64,000 bases of DNA from Anaerolineales bacterium UBA6055. Its GTDB lineage: Bacteria > Chloroflexota > Anaerolineae > Aggregatilineales > Phototrophicaceae. This document shows positions 51,286 to 59,567 of the stretch, piece after piece. The position numbers and the translations under genes are program-made. Each line of letters starts with the position of its first letter. The first letter of the stretch is position 1. The DNA is taken from the NCBI GenBank assembly GCA_002428985.1, contig DIYL01000006.1, positions 65,730 to 129,729 of the forward strand, read 5' to 3'. The notes beneath the pieces are model-generated. The model ran no database searches, was not told the DNA's origin, and saw only the letters and a list, made by a program, of their open reading frames with translations.

Positions 51286-51404
51286 AAGCCCTAGAAATCG
51301 CCCGTGAAACGGTCGGAACAGATAGCACAATTTTATTGTCTGTGTCCCTCATGTTAGTCGGTGAATGCATGCTAATCTGGGAGATTGATACCGCCCAGAT
51401 TTAA
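51286..51404 (+). pseudogene. remnant copy of the folC-like 3' end
   Basis: Aligns without gaps to 49339-49457 (offset 1947) with about 13 differences in 119 bases, most of them silent. It still encodes ALEIARETVGTD..TILLSVSLMLVGE.. and ends in a stop (TAA) where folC has TAG. No start codon. It is followed by an intact ACGAGAG-type terminator (51435-51458), of which only half exists after folC itself. Confidence 0.88.
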
Positions 51405-51434
51405 TGTGTTTCTCTATAATTTTGTTAGACACAA

Positions 51435-51458
51435 AACGAGAGATATATACCTCTCGTT
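51435..51458. terminator. terminator beyond the folC remnant
   Basis: AACGAGAG and CTCTCGTT pair perfectly with an 8-base loop. It would have ended the original folC transcript and also faces the convergent FG-GAP gene (ends 51485). Confidence 0.7.
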
Positions 51459-51484
51459 CTCAGATAATCTGTATCTATCATGTC

Positions 51485-52054
51485 CTAGTGTTGGAATAAA
51501 CCATTGGACTGTCCATGCATCACATAAGTAATACCCTCTGACCCATTGGTTGTGACAGCTTGAAAAATTAAATCAAAGCGTTGATTACCATCTACATCTC
51601 CAACTTGAATGTGGTAATTCTCAAATGCACTTACATTAATTTGTTGCGTTTGTGCATCATTAAATGTGCCATCTTCATTGCCGAGAAAAACAGTGACTAA
51701 TGCATTACTATCTTCAATCGCAAAAATTAGATCATCTCTGTTGTCACCATTAACATCTTCCACAAAAACTTGCCCACCAACCGTTCCCTGCCACCTCGAA
51801 TCATCAATTTGGATGTGATTAAAACCGCTATCTGCGTCAAATGAGACACTTGTCAACAGGGTTTGCGTTTCTTGCCGCCCATAAATAGAAATGAGATCAT
51901 CCTTACCATCCCCATTGATGTCACCTACTTCTGAGAAATTGACATTCGCATCAGTAGTGGTCTCGTACAAGTGTAGCTCTGTACGTGTGTAGGAAATCTG
52001 AATAAAAAGGAAGGCAATCAAAACTGGCGTCAACAAAGAAATATATCGTTTCAT
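51485..52054 (-). CDS. exported FG-GAP/VCBS repeat protein
   Basis: 189 residues from the ATG at 52054 (GGAGG upstream); the longer frame to 52108 is rejected. Signal-anchor or signal peptide (ISLLTPVLIAFLFIQISYT). Three FG-GAP-like blades with calcium-loop motifs DINGDGKDD, DVNGDNRDD and DVDGNQRFD. The usual propeller has seven blades, so this is a short form or part of a larger assembly. Extracytoplasmic; ligand unknown. Confidence 0.8.
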   Translation of the reverse strand: MKRYISLLTPVLIAFLFIQISYTRTELHLYETTTDANVNFSEVGDINGDGKDDLISIYGRQETQTLLTSVSFDADSGFNHIQIDDSRWQGTVGGQVFVEDVNGDNRDDLIFAIEDSNALVTVFLGNEDGTFNDAQTQQINVSAFENYHIQVGDVDGNQRFDLIFQAVTTNGSEGITYVMHGQSNGLFQH

Positions 52055-52168
52055 AGCATAATCCTCCGCTCGAAAATTATTGGTCAAAATATATATATTG
52101 AACTTCATATGTCAAAGACATACTCAAACCATAGTCTTTTTATTCCAATTTGTTACCCACTAGGCAGA

Positions 52169-52197
52169 GGGGGTATGGGAGGGAAAAAGGGGAGGGG
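52169..52197 (+). promoter_or_regulatory. G-quadruplex-type motif
   Basis: Five guanine runs (5, 3, 3, 4, 4) are separated by TAT, A, AAAAA and A in an otherwise A+T-rich gap between the FG-GAP gene and the LuxR-STAND gene. It fits the G3+N1-7 four-stranded motif; a regulatory role is not shown. Confidence 0.5.
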
Positions 52198-52355
52198 ATT
52201 TTAGAAATCCACCGAATTTAAGTGGTCAATACATGATATAAGCTGTATCTTTTAATATATAAAGCTCAATCTTGACGCAAAAATAAGCAAACATAACGAT
52301 TCTCATTGTCAAGTTTGTACAAACATGATTTTGTATAGTGTTACGGATATTATCT

Positions 52356-54971
52356 ATGGACAATTTTCTACCTAATAACACTCCTTACGAGCCTTTAACT
52401 AGGCGAGAAAAGGAAATATTGAGTTTAGTTGTGAGCGGTATCACTAATCGCGAAATTGCAGAAGAGTTATTTATTGCACATAGTACTGTTCGTTGGTTTC
52501 TTCGTCAGATTTATTCGAAATTAGGAGCAAAAGACCGAGTTGAAGCGATTAAGATTGCTAAGCAAATGGATTTGGGTTTTTCGAGTATTAAACATAATCT
52601 TCCGCTCCAAATCAGCCCATTTATTGGACGTGAACAAGAATTGACTGATTTAGATAATTTACTAAATCAACATAAAGTAAGGCTACTGACAATTTTTGCA
52701 CCGGGGGGTATGGGTAAAACCCAACTGGCACTTGAGGCTGCCCGAAGACAAGTGAGTAAATATGCAGATGGCGTCTATTTTATTTCTCTTGCACCATTGC
52801 GTGATGCCTCACAGATTGTTGGTGCAATCGCAGATACATTGAAACTACAGATTATTGCTGGTCGTGAACCGAAAGAACAATTATTAAATTACTTGAGTCA
52901 TAAACAAATTTTACTGATATTGGATAATTTTGAGCACTTATTAGAGGGGGTATCTCTAGTTAATGATTTATTGCAAGTTGCTCCTAAGGTTAGCTTGATA
53001 GTTACTTCGCGTCAGAAATTAGCATTGAGTAATGAAAGAGTTTATCCGATTCGTGGTATGTTGTTCCCAGAGTCAATGACAGTTGATGATCTTGGTAAAT
53101 ACGACGCAATTGAACTGTTTCTACAAAGTGCAATGTCTGCAAACGCCTTGTTTCAACCTACTTCTGACGATATGGAGTCATTAGTCCGCATTTGTCAAAT
53201 GATAGAAGGAATGCCTCTGGCGATTAAATTAATCGCGACATGGGTAGATGTTTTATCCCTTAAAGAGATTATTGATGAAATTCAGCAGAGTATCGCTTTT
53301 TTGCAAGTTGAGCTAAAGGATATACCCCGTCGTCATTGGAGTATTCGCGCTGTATTCGAACCGACATGGAATCGTTTATCTAGCGAAGAAAAAAACATAC
53401 TAATGAAGTTTGCCGTTTTTCGAAATGGATGTACACGTGAAGCAGCCCAAATGGTGACACAAGCTTCTTTACGTCATCTGCAGATATTTATCAATAGAGC
53501 GCTATTAACGCGTACTCAAGATGGTCGCTATCAAGTTCATGAGCTTCTACGCCAATATCTCATGGAACATCTTCATCAGTCTAATCAATTTGAGCTGACT
53601 CTAGAAATACATATGCAATATTTTGCTAATGTTTCACGAGAACTGATACCTGATCTCAAAGGAAGGAAACAAGTCGAGAGCCACCAGATATTCTTAACGG
53701 ATTTTGCGAACTTTCGCCGTGCATGGCAGTATGCATGTGACAGGCAGAATTATGATGCCCTTGTTTATATGGCAGAGTGTCTTGTTCTAGTGGCGCATAT
53801 AGACAGATTTCCACCTATGGGTGAACTCTTTAATTATATGGATAACTCACTGCTGTATTCTGATAATCTTGTGCAAAACGATGTACGCAATCAACTACGG
53901 GCATGGCAACTATACATATACGTGCATTACAGTTACTTACATGAACCAATACTTGATCAGATTGAAGACTGTATCACAATTGCTGAAGCATCAAATAACC
54001 AAGTTGCCATGATATTATCTTACGTGGCGCAAGGTGATTTGTCTGGAAACACACAAGATTTGCCTCATTCGTATCTTAAAGCATTGCACCTGAGTAAATA
54101 TACAAATGACTCTTGGTTAATTGGAATTATATATCATTCAATTATCCAATACTTTATATTTAGAAGTCCTAAAGAAGATCCTGTCTGCTTAGATTATCTT
54201 GATCAATATCTAAAACTTATGCAACAAAGTGGTGATTTAGACGGGCTTGCTAATGCTTCTTTCCTGAAAGCATTATGGCAAGATCGTTTTGGTACTGTTA
54301 TAAATACAGAGCTTGCTGCAAGAAAAGCTAATGAAATCTACAATCAAACTAACAATCATTTTTTTACTGCAATGACAGAGGGGGCTATTGCTGTCTGTGT
54401 TTTTTGGCAGGGGAAATTTGATGAAGCCGATGCCCATTTATCATCTGTTATACGATACTATGAAGAAGTAAATCATACTGAACCACTTTTCTACACAATA
54501 TTAGGTATGCTAAAAGCAATTCAGGGACATTCGAAAGAGGGATTAGCTTTATTAAATATTGCTGGGATGCATACGAAAAACATTGACGATTTATTTCTTA
54601 CGTATGTAGGCATTGCAATCTGTCAAATCTCGCTGAAAGATTACCCTAGTGTACGATCAGCCATTACGTCTGCCCTTGAACTTGACCTCATATATGTTAG
54701 TGAACGCACTATGCTTAACCTACTGCTGCCATTGTCCTATGTATATGCTTACAAGCAACACAACGCAAAAGCTGTTGAATTACTGAGTTTAGTACAGTCA
54801 TCTGATCAAGATAAAATAATGTGGATGGAAGATTGGGAATTTATCGATCAATTCAAAAGTACACTAAATAACGAAATCGGTGAAGATAAATATGAAGATG
54901 CATGGAAGCGGGGTCGAACTATGGATTTAAAGACCGTCTTCAAGGACTTTATCGATAAGTTTAAAGAATGA
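52356..54971 (+). CDS. LuxR-HTH / NB-ARC (STAND) / TPR-like regulator
   Basis: 871 residues from the ATG at 52356; a GTG at 52338 is less likely. About 10-75: a LuxR/GerE helix-turn-helix at the N-terminus (PLTRREKEILSLVVSGITNREIAEELFIAHSTVRWFLRQIYSKL). About 90-330: NB-ARC-type STAND ATPase with Walker A FAPGGMGKTQLAL, Walker B ILLILDNFEHLL, and the sensor TSRQKL; GMPLAIKLIA is the GxP motif. The remaining 500 residues are helical TPR-like repeats that would sense a ligand. In MalT-like proteins the HTH is C-terminal, so the order is reversed here. It has no adjacent target gene on its strand. Confidence 0.9.
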   Translation: MDNFLPNNTPYEPLTRREKEILSLVVSGITNREIAEELFIAHSTVRWFLRQIYSKLGAKDRVEAIKIAKQMDLGFSSIKHNLPLQISPFIGREQELTDLDNLLNQHKVRLLTIFAPGGMGKTQLALEAARRQVSKYADGVYFISLAPLRDASQIVGAIADTLKLQIIAGREPKEQLLNYLSHKQILLILDNFEHLLEGVSLVNDLLQVAPKVSLIVTSRQKLALSNERVYPIRGMLFPESMTVDDLGKYDAIELFLQSAMSANALFQPTSDDMESLVRICQMIEGMPLAIKLIATWVDVLSLKEIIDEIQQSIAFLQVELKDIPRRHWSIRAVFEPTWNRLSSEEKNILMKFAVFRNGCTREAAQMVTQASLRHLQIFINRALLTRTQDGRYQVHELLRQYLMEHLHQSNQFELTLEIHMQYFANVSRELIPDLKGRKQVESHQIFLTDFANFRRAWQYACDRQNYDALVYMAECLVLVAHIDRFPPMGELFNYMDNSLLYSDNLVQNDVRNQLRAWQLYIYVHYSYLHEPILDQIEDCITIAEASNNQVAMILSYVAQGDLSGNTQDLPHSYLKALHLSKYTNDSWLIGIIYHSIIQYFIFRSPKEDPVCLDYLDQYLKLMQQSGDLDGLANASFLKALWQDRFGTVINTELAARKANEIYNQTNNHFFTAMTEGAIAVCVFWQGKFDEADAHLSSVIRYYEEVNHTEPLFYTILGMLKAIQGHSKEGLALLNIAGMHTKNIDDLFLTYVGIAICQISLKDYPSVRSAITSALELDLIYVSERTMLNLLLPLSYVYAYKQHNAKAVELLSLVQSSDQDKIMWMEDWEFIDQFKSTLNNEIGEDKYEDAWKRGRTMDLKTVFKDFIDKFKE

Positions 54972-55198
54972 TATTGATAATCATATTTTCTATAATGTTC
55001 AATGCTTCAAATTTCTATTCGAACTTGGTTTTCAACTCATCTCCTAAATCTGGTCTATTTCACGACTACACATGACGAATCATTTTTCTCTTAAATGAGT
55101 ATTTCATGAGTGCGGTATTGACCTTTACAGTACGTGAACCCCTTAAGCTGATGTTCAGATGATTTTGGACAAATTAGCTGAGGAGCATAAAACGTATC

Positions 55199-56284
55199 AT
55201 GGAATATCAAACAGATGCACTCATTATTGGTGGCGGTTTCGCTGGTGTCGCCACTGCCCAGAAGTTAGCCCAACAGGGTGTCGATGTGACATTAATCGAC
55301 AAAAAAGACTACTTTGAAGTAACCTTTGCGACATTGCGCAACGTCGCAAATCCGACAATGGTCGGCGATAGAGCTCGTAAACAGTATGTTGAGTTTATCG
55401 AAGGCACATTCATCCAAGCCTGTGTCGCATCAATGAATGATAAAGAAGCTAAACTCGAAAATGGAGACGTTATTCGCTTCAAGCAAGCTGTTATCGCATC
55501 CGGTAGTCGTTATCCGTCTTTGCCTCTGGCGAAATCGAATGACGCATTTAATTATGCCGACCGTAACCAAGAAATGATCGACGAACACCAAGCGTTGGTA
55601 TCCGCCCAGTCGGTGTTGATAATCGGTGGCGGACTCGTTGGTGTTGAGTTGGCAGGTGAAATTGCGAGTGCCTTTCCCGATAAAAAAATCACCTTAGCCC
55701 ACGCATCCGATACCTTGTTAGACCAGTCAAAACCAAAAGCCCAACGTAAAGCATTGGAGCAATTAACCGCAAAAGCAGTTGACGTAAAATTCAACCGTCG
55801 CTTTGCTAAGGACGATGATGTGTATCGCTGTTCAATCAGTGGGGAAACACTGCAACCCGACATCGCGTATGTCTGCGTTGGCATGATCCCAAATACTGAA
55901 TTCCTACGGGTCGATTTACCCAATATCCTTGATGCAAAAGGGTTAATCAAAGTGGATGACTACATGAAAGTCGAAGGTTATGACAATCTGTATGCATTAG
56001 GCGATTGTGCCACGATTGATAGTCGTAAGCATGGGTACCTTGCTGGTGTGCAGGGAGGCTATTTAGCGGATGCTATACTAAAGTCAGCACAAGGTGAAAA
56101 AGTCAAACCCTATAACAAACCACCTGTCGTCATCGTAACATCGACTGGAACAGATTCAGGGGTTGCTACACTGCCATTTGGTCTAACAACAACATTGAAC
56201 TTTATCGTTAACCTGAAACAAAAAGATATGGGCGTCAGCAATATATTCAAGATGCTTGGCATCCAACCCGACACATCGCAGTAA
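55199..56284 (+). CDS. FAD-dependent pyridine nucleotide-disulfide-type oxidoreductase (AIF/NDH-2-like)
   Basis: 361 residues, GAGGAG upstream. FAD loop DALIIGGGFAGVATAQKLAQ, NAD(P)H loop VLIIGGGLVGVELAGEIAS, and the C-terminal FAD motif NLYALGDCATI. No redox-active C-x4-C, so it is of the AIF2/FSP1 or NDH-2-like type and not a disulfide reductase. Likely a quinone- or ferredoxin-linked NAD(P)H oxidoreductase. The MerR gene starts 31 bases downstream and may be co-transcribed. Confidence 0.9.
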   Translation: MEYQTDALIIGGGFAGVATAQKLAQQGVDVTLIDKKDYFEVTFATLRNVANPTMVGDRARKQYVEFIEGTFIQACVASMNDKEAKLENGDVIRFKQAVIASGSRYPSLPLAKSNDAFNYADRNQEMIDEHQALVSAQSVLIIGGGLVGVELAGEIASAFPDKKITLAHASDTLLDQSKPKAQRKALEQLTAKAVDVKFNRRFAKDDDVYRCSISGETLQPDIAYVCVGMIPNTEFLRVDLPNILDAKGLIKVDDYMKVEGYDNLYALGDCATIDSRKHGYLAGVQGGYLADAILKSAQGEKVKPYNKPPVVIVTSTGTDSGVATLPFGLTTTLNFIVNLKQKDMGVSNIFKMLGIQPDTSQ

Positions 56285-56315
56285 ACTAGTCGATTTCTAG
56301 AGATTGGTATAAATC

Positions 56316-57173
56316 ATGTTTCTCATCGGAGAATTCTCAAAAATTGCCAGAGTGTCTCGCCGCATGCTCTACTACTATGAAGAAGAGGGGTTGCTTGCCC
56401 CTGCCTTTATTGATGAGCTAACAGGTTATCGTTATTATAGCGCTTCACAAATCCCACGTTTGAATCGGATCCTAGCACTCAAAAAGCTCGGCCTCACCCT
56501 AAAACAAATTCAACGCCTACTAGATAAAAATATCTCAGCTGATGAAATACGCGGGATGCTGGAAATGAAAAAGGCTCAGCTAGAACAACGTGTCGAAGAA
56601 GAGCTCGCCCAAATTGATGAGATCGAAGCCCATTTACAACAAATTGATGTCGATGGACTACTCGAAGATTATGACATTATATTAAAGCCCATCCCAGAAC
56701 AACCTGCACTCATGGTTCAAGATGTGTTCCCGGATATCTCGGATTTTCGCAAGTCGATCATGGATGTGATTGAGATTTTACCGCGCAAGGTTGACCAAAA
56801 TAAACTCAAACATCTCGCGATTATATGGCATTCCGAATCTTATGAAGAAGAAAATATAGACGCACAAGTTGGGTATATTCTGAATTCACCTGCAACCAAG
56901 CCAGTGCAATGTGGTTCGCGCATATTAGAGCCAATTACCATACCTGCGGTTGAGCATGCCGCCACAACCACCCGCGTAAATCCGCAATCTGCGCCAGGGA
57001 TTTATTTCCAGCAATTGGGAAGTTGGATAGAAACCCATAATTACAAAATCGATGGGGCATATCGTGAGGTATTCCTCGAACTGAAGTTAGGCGCAACACC
57101 CGAAGTGGTCATTGATGTACAATTCCCCGTCAAGAAAGCACTCTCATCAGGTGATAAACCTCGTCTGCATTAG
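56316..57173 (+). CDS. MerR family regulator with GyrI-like effector domain
   Basis: 285 residues. Winged HTH (FLIGEFSKIARVSRRMLYYYEEEGLLAPAFIDELTGYRYYSASQI), a dimerising coiled coil (MLEMKKAQLEQRVEEELAQIDEIEAHLQQI), then a GyrI-like ligand domain in the second half. Similar in layout to BltR/BmrR-type drug-sensing activators. No BmrR-like promoter was identified. Followed by a strong terminator. Confidence 0.9.
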   Translation: MFLIGEFSKIARVSRRMLYYYEEEGLLAPAFIDELTGYRYYSASQIPRLNRILALKKLGLTLKQIQRLLDKNISADEIRGMLEMKKAQLEQRVEEELAQIDEIEAHLQQIDVDGLLEDYDIILKPIPEQPALMVQDVFPDISDFRKSIMDVIEILPRKVDQNKLKHLAIIWHSESYEEENIDAQVGYILNSPATKPVQCGSRILEPITIPAVEHAATTTRVNPQSAPGIYFQQLGSWIETHNYKIDGAYREVFLELKLGATPEVVIDVQFPVKKALSSGDKPRLH

Positions 57174-57185
57174 AGATAAACTCAA

Positions 57186-57212
57186 AAGCCACTTGCACAT
57201 TACAAGTGGCTT
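57186..57212 (+). terminator. terminator of the MerR gene
   Basis: AAGCCACTTG/CAAGTGGCTT, a perfect 10-base stem with 7-base loop, 13 bases after the MerR stop. Confidence 0.8.
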
Positions 57213-57407
57213 AACTCTATGCTTCGATCACATTATCAAATTGGAATATCTTATTATGTGAGCACTCACCAAATACTAGCATTAACATTATCAACTTCAG
57301 GTATAGTGATTTTACAATCAATCCTAAATTTATTCCTTTTGGTAGATGATGTTATAGTCTGTTGCTTGTTAAATAACGATATATTGAACAACTAGGTTAA
57401 AGAACAT

Positions 57408-58703
57408 ATGAAACTGACGATACTCACAATCGGGTCACGCGGAGATATTCAACCCATTACTGCACTAGGGATTGGTTTGCTGAAGGCAGGGTATGATGTC
57501 ACAATTGCCACCCATGAACAATACCGCGACTTTGTGACCCAATATGGCTTGGGATTTCATCAAATTGATGGCAATCCGCAAGAAATACTTGAAGACGACA
57601 ATGGACAAGAATGGCTGGAAACTGGCAATAATCCTGTCAAAATGCTCTTTAAGATGCGTGATCTTGCGATGCCGCTCATCCGTACGATGTCATTACAATC
57701 GCTTGACATTGCCGAACAGACGGATGTTTTACTGTTTACAACACTCGGATTCTATCCGGCGATCAATATCCGTGAAAAATTGGATATTCCAACAATTGGG
57801 ATTCACTTACAACCGATTGCACCAACAAAAGAAGTTCCCGCAATTATGATGCCGAATCCGCCCGATTGGTTGCCGTTGCGCGGTCAATTGAATAAATTCA
57901 CACACGATATGCTGATGCGCATGAATTGGTATGTCTTCCGCAAACCGATGGATGTGGTACGTGATGAGTTGCTCGACTTACCACCGATGGATACACCGTT
58001 CCATGAGTTGATCTACGAACGCTATCCTGTCATTCAAGGATATAGCCCATCGGTTGTACCTGTCCCAACCGACTATCCCGACTGGGTACATGTGACCGGA
58101 TATTGGTTTTTAGACGAACCCGATTGGACACCCCCGCAATCGTTGCTTGACTTTTTAGATGCAGGTGACCCACCTGTATATATTGGCTTCGGCAGTATGA
58201 CCAACCGTGATCCACAATCGCGCACAGACATCGTCCTACAAGCCCTAGAAAGAACAGGGCAACGCGGAGTTTTAATTTCGGGTTGGGGCGGCATGGATGC
58301 AGATCGTTTACCAGACTCGGTGTATCTATTGGAAGCTGCACCACATAGCTGGCTTTTCCCACGGATGAAAGCAGTCGTGCATCATGGCGGGGCGGGAACA
58401 ACGGCAGCCGGATTACGTGCAGGTGTACCATCTATTTTGATTCCCCATTTTGCCGACCAACCCTTCTGGGGACGTAGTGTTCATGATCTCGGGGTCGGCC
58501 CTAAAGCAATCCCGCGCAATAAATTGACAGCAGAAAATCTTGCACAAGCAATCCATACCGCTGTGAGCGATACAACCATGCAAGACAACGCGCGTCGACT
58601 CGGCGAGAAAATTCGTCAGGAAGATGGTATTGGAAATGCGGTCAAAGCGATTCAACATGTGATCGAAAATTACGATTATGCGGTTGCAACACCTACTGCA
58701 TAA
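57408..58703 (+). CDS. UDP-glycosyltransferase (GT1, sterol glucosyltransferase-like)
   Basis: 431 residues. N-terminal GT-B acceptor domain (LTILTIGSRGDIQPITALGIGLLKAGYDVTIATH), and the C-terminal UDP-sugar motif AVVHHGGAGTTAAGLRAGVPSILIPHFADQPFWG..LGVGP. This pattern is that of UGT/MGT-type enzymes including sterol and macrolide glycosyltransferases. It glycosylates a lipophilic small molecule; acceptor unknown. The N-terminal part also matches the GT28 type. A single gene, 234 bases after the MerR gene. Confidence 0.92.
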   Translation: MKLTILTIGSRGDIQPITALGIGLLKAGYDVTIATHEQYRDFVTQYGLGFHQIDGNPQEILEDDNGQEWLETGNNPVKMLFKMRDLAMPLIRTMSLQSLDIAEQTDVLLFTTLGFYPAINIREKLDIPTIGIHLQPIAPTKEVPAIMMPNPPDWLPLRGQLNKFTHDMLMRMNWYVFRKPMDVVRDELLDLPPMDTPFHELIYERYPVIQGYSPSVVPVPTDYPDWVHVTGYWFLDEPDWTPPQSLLDFLDAGDPPVYIGFGSMTNRDPQSRTDIVLQALERTGQRGVLISGWGGMDADRLPDSVYLLEAAPHSWLFPRMKAVVHHGGAGTTAAGLRAGVPSILIPHFADQPFWGRSVHDLGVGPKAIPRNKLTAENLAQAIHTAVSDTTMQDNARRLGEKIRQEDGIGNAVKAIQHVIENYDYAVATPTA

Positions 58704-58776
58704 TAACATCTATATTTCCGAAGATACCTTGATTAAGATGGGGCATATTCTATCCGACGAGTAAAGAGCGATAATT

Positions 58777-59559
58777 ATGTCCCATCTTCTCCCGACCTTC
58801 ACCCGTATTTTGGCACGTCGTCCCGCAGAAAATTTTGCCGACGGCATTACCATGTCCTCACACTTGGGCAAGCCTGACTATGATAATGCAATCAAACAAT
58901 ATGAGACGTATATTCAAGCATTACGTGACCTGAATCTAGAAGTGCTCGTATTGCCGTCCGATAGTCGTTATCCTGATGGACACTTTGTAGAAGATCCCTG
59001 TGTAATTTTTCATGATGTTGCTTTTATGTGTCGCTCTGGTGCTGAAGCCCGTGCTGAAGAGGGCGAATCGCTCAAACCGAGTTTGTCTGATTTGCGGATT
59101 ATCGATCCCGATGACGATGCCCAAATTGATGGTGGTGATGTGTTGATTTGTGCTGACCGTGTGCTAGTCGGTTTATCGGAGCGAACGAATATGGCAGGCG
59201 TTGATGCGATGCGTCGTGCCTTCCAAACTGCGAAACCCGATGTCCTTGTTGAAGCCATTGAGTTCGAAGGTGTGTTACATCTCAAAAGTGGTCTGACCGA
59301 ACTTGCACCGAATGTGCTCATTCATGATCCTGCATTAAAAACATCCGCCGATTTGAGTTGGGCAACAGTCATCACGTTACCTGCAAGCGAAGGGTATGCC
59401 GCTGATGTAATGCCTGTCAATGATACGCTATTTTTAGCAAAAGGGTATCCATCGGCATCAAAGGTCGCCCGTGCGTTCTATGATAATGTGATCGAATTGG
59501 ATATGAGCGAATTCCAGAAAATGGACGGTGGCTTGACGTGTTTGTCTTTAAGATATTAG
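58777..59559 (+). CDS. dimethylarginine dimethylaminohydrolase-like amidinotransferase family protein
   Basis: 260 residues. N-terminal RRPAENFADGIT, acid pair region FVEDPCVIF, DGGDVL loop, catalytic His in GVLHLKSGLT and catalytic Cys255 in MDGGLTCLSLRY at the very C-terminus, as in DDAH enzymes, which hydrolyse methylated arginines to citrulline. Full length for the family. It ends 8 bases before the start of the next gene. Confidence 0.93.
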   Translation: MSHLLPTFTRILARRPAENFADGITMSSHLGKPDYDNAIKQYETYIQALRDLNLEVLVLPSDSRYPDGHFVEDPCVIFHDVAFMCRSGAEARAEEGESLKPSLSDLRIIDPDDDAQIDGGDVLICADRVLVGLSERTNMAGVDAMRRAFQTAKPDVLVEAIEFEGVLHLKSGLTELAPNVLIHDPALKTSADLSWATVITLPASEGYAADVMPVNDTLFLAKGYPSASKVARAFYDNVIELDMSEFQKMDGGLTCLSLRY

Positions 59560-59567
59560 GGCATCAC

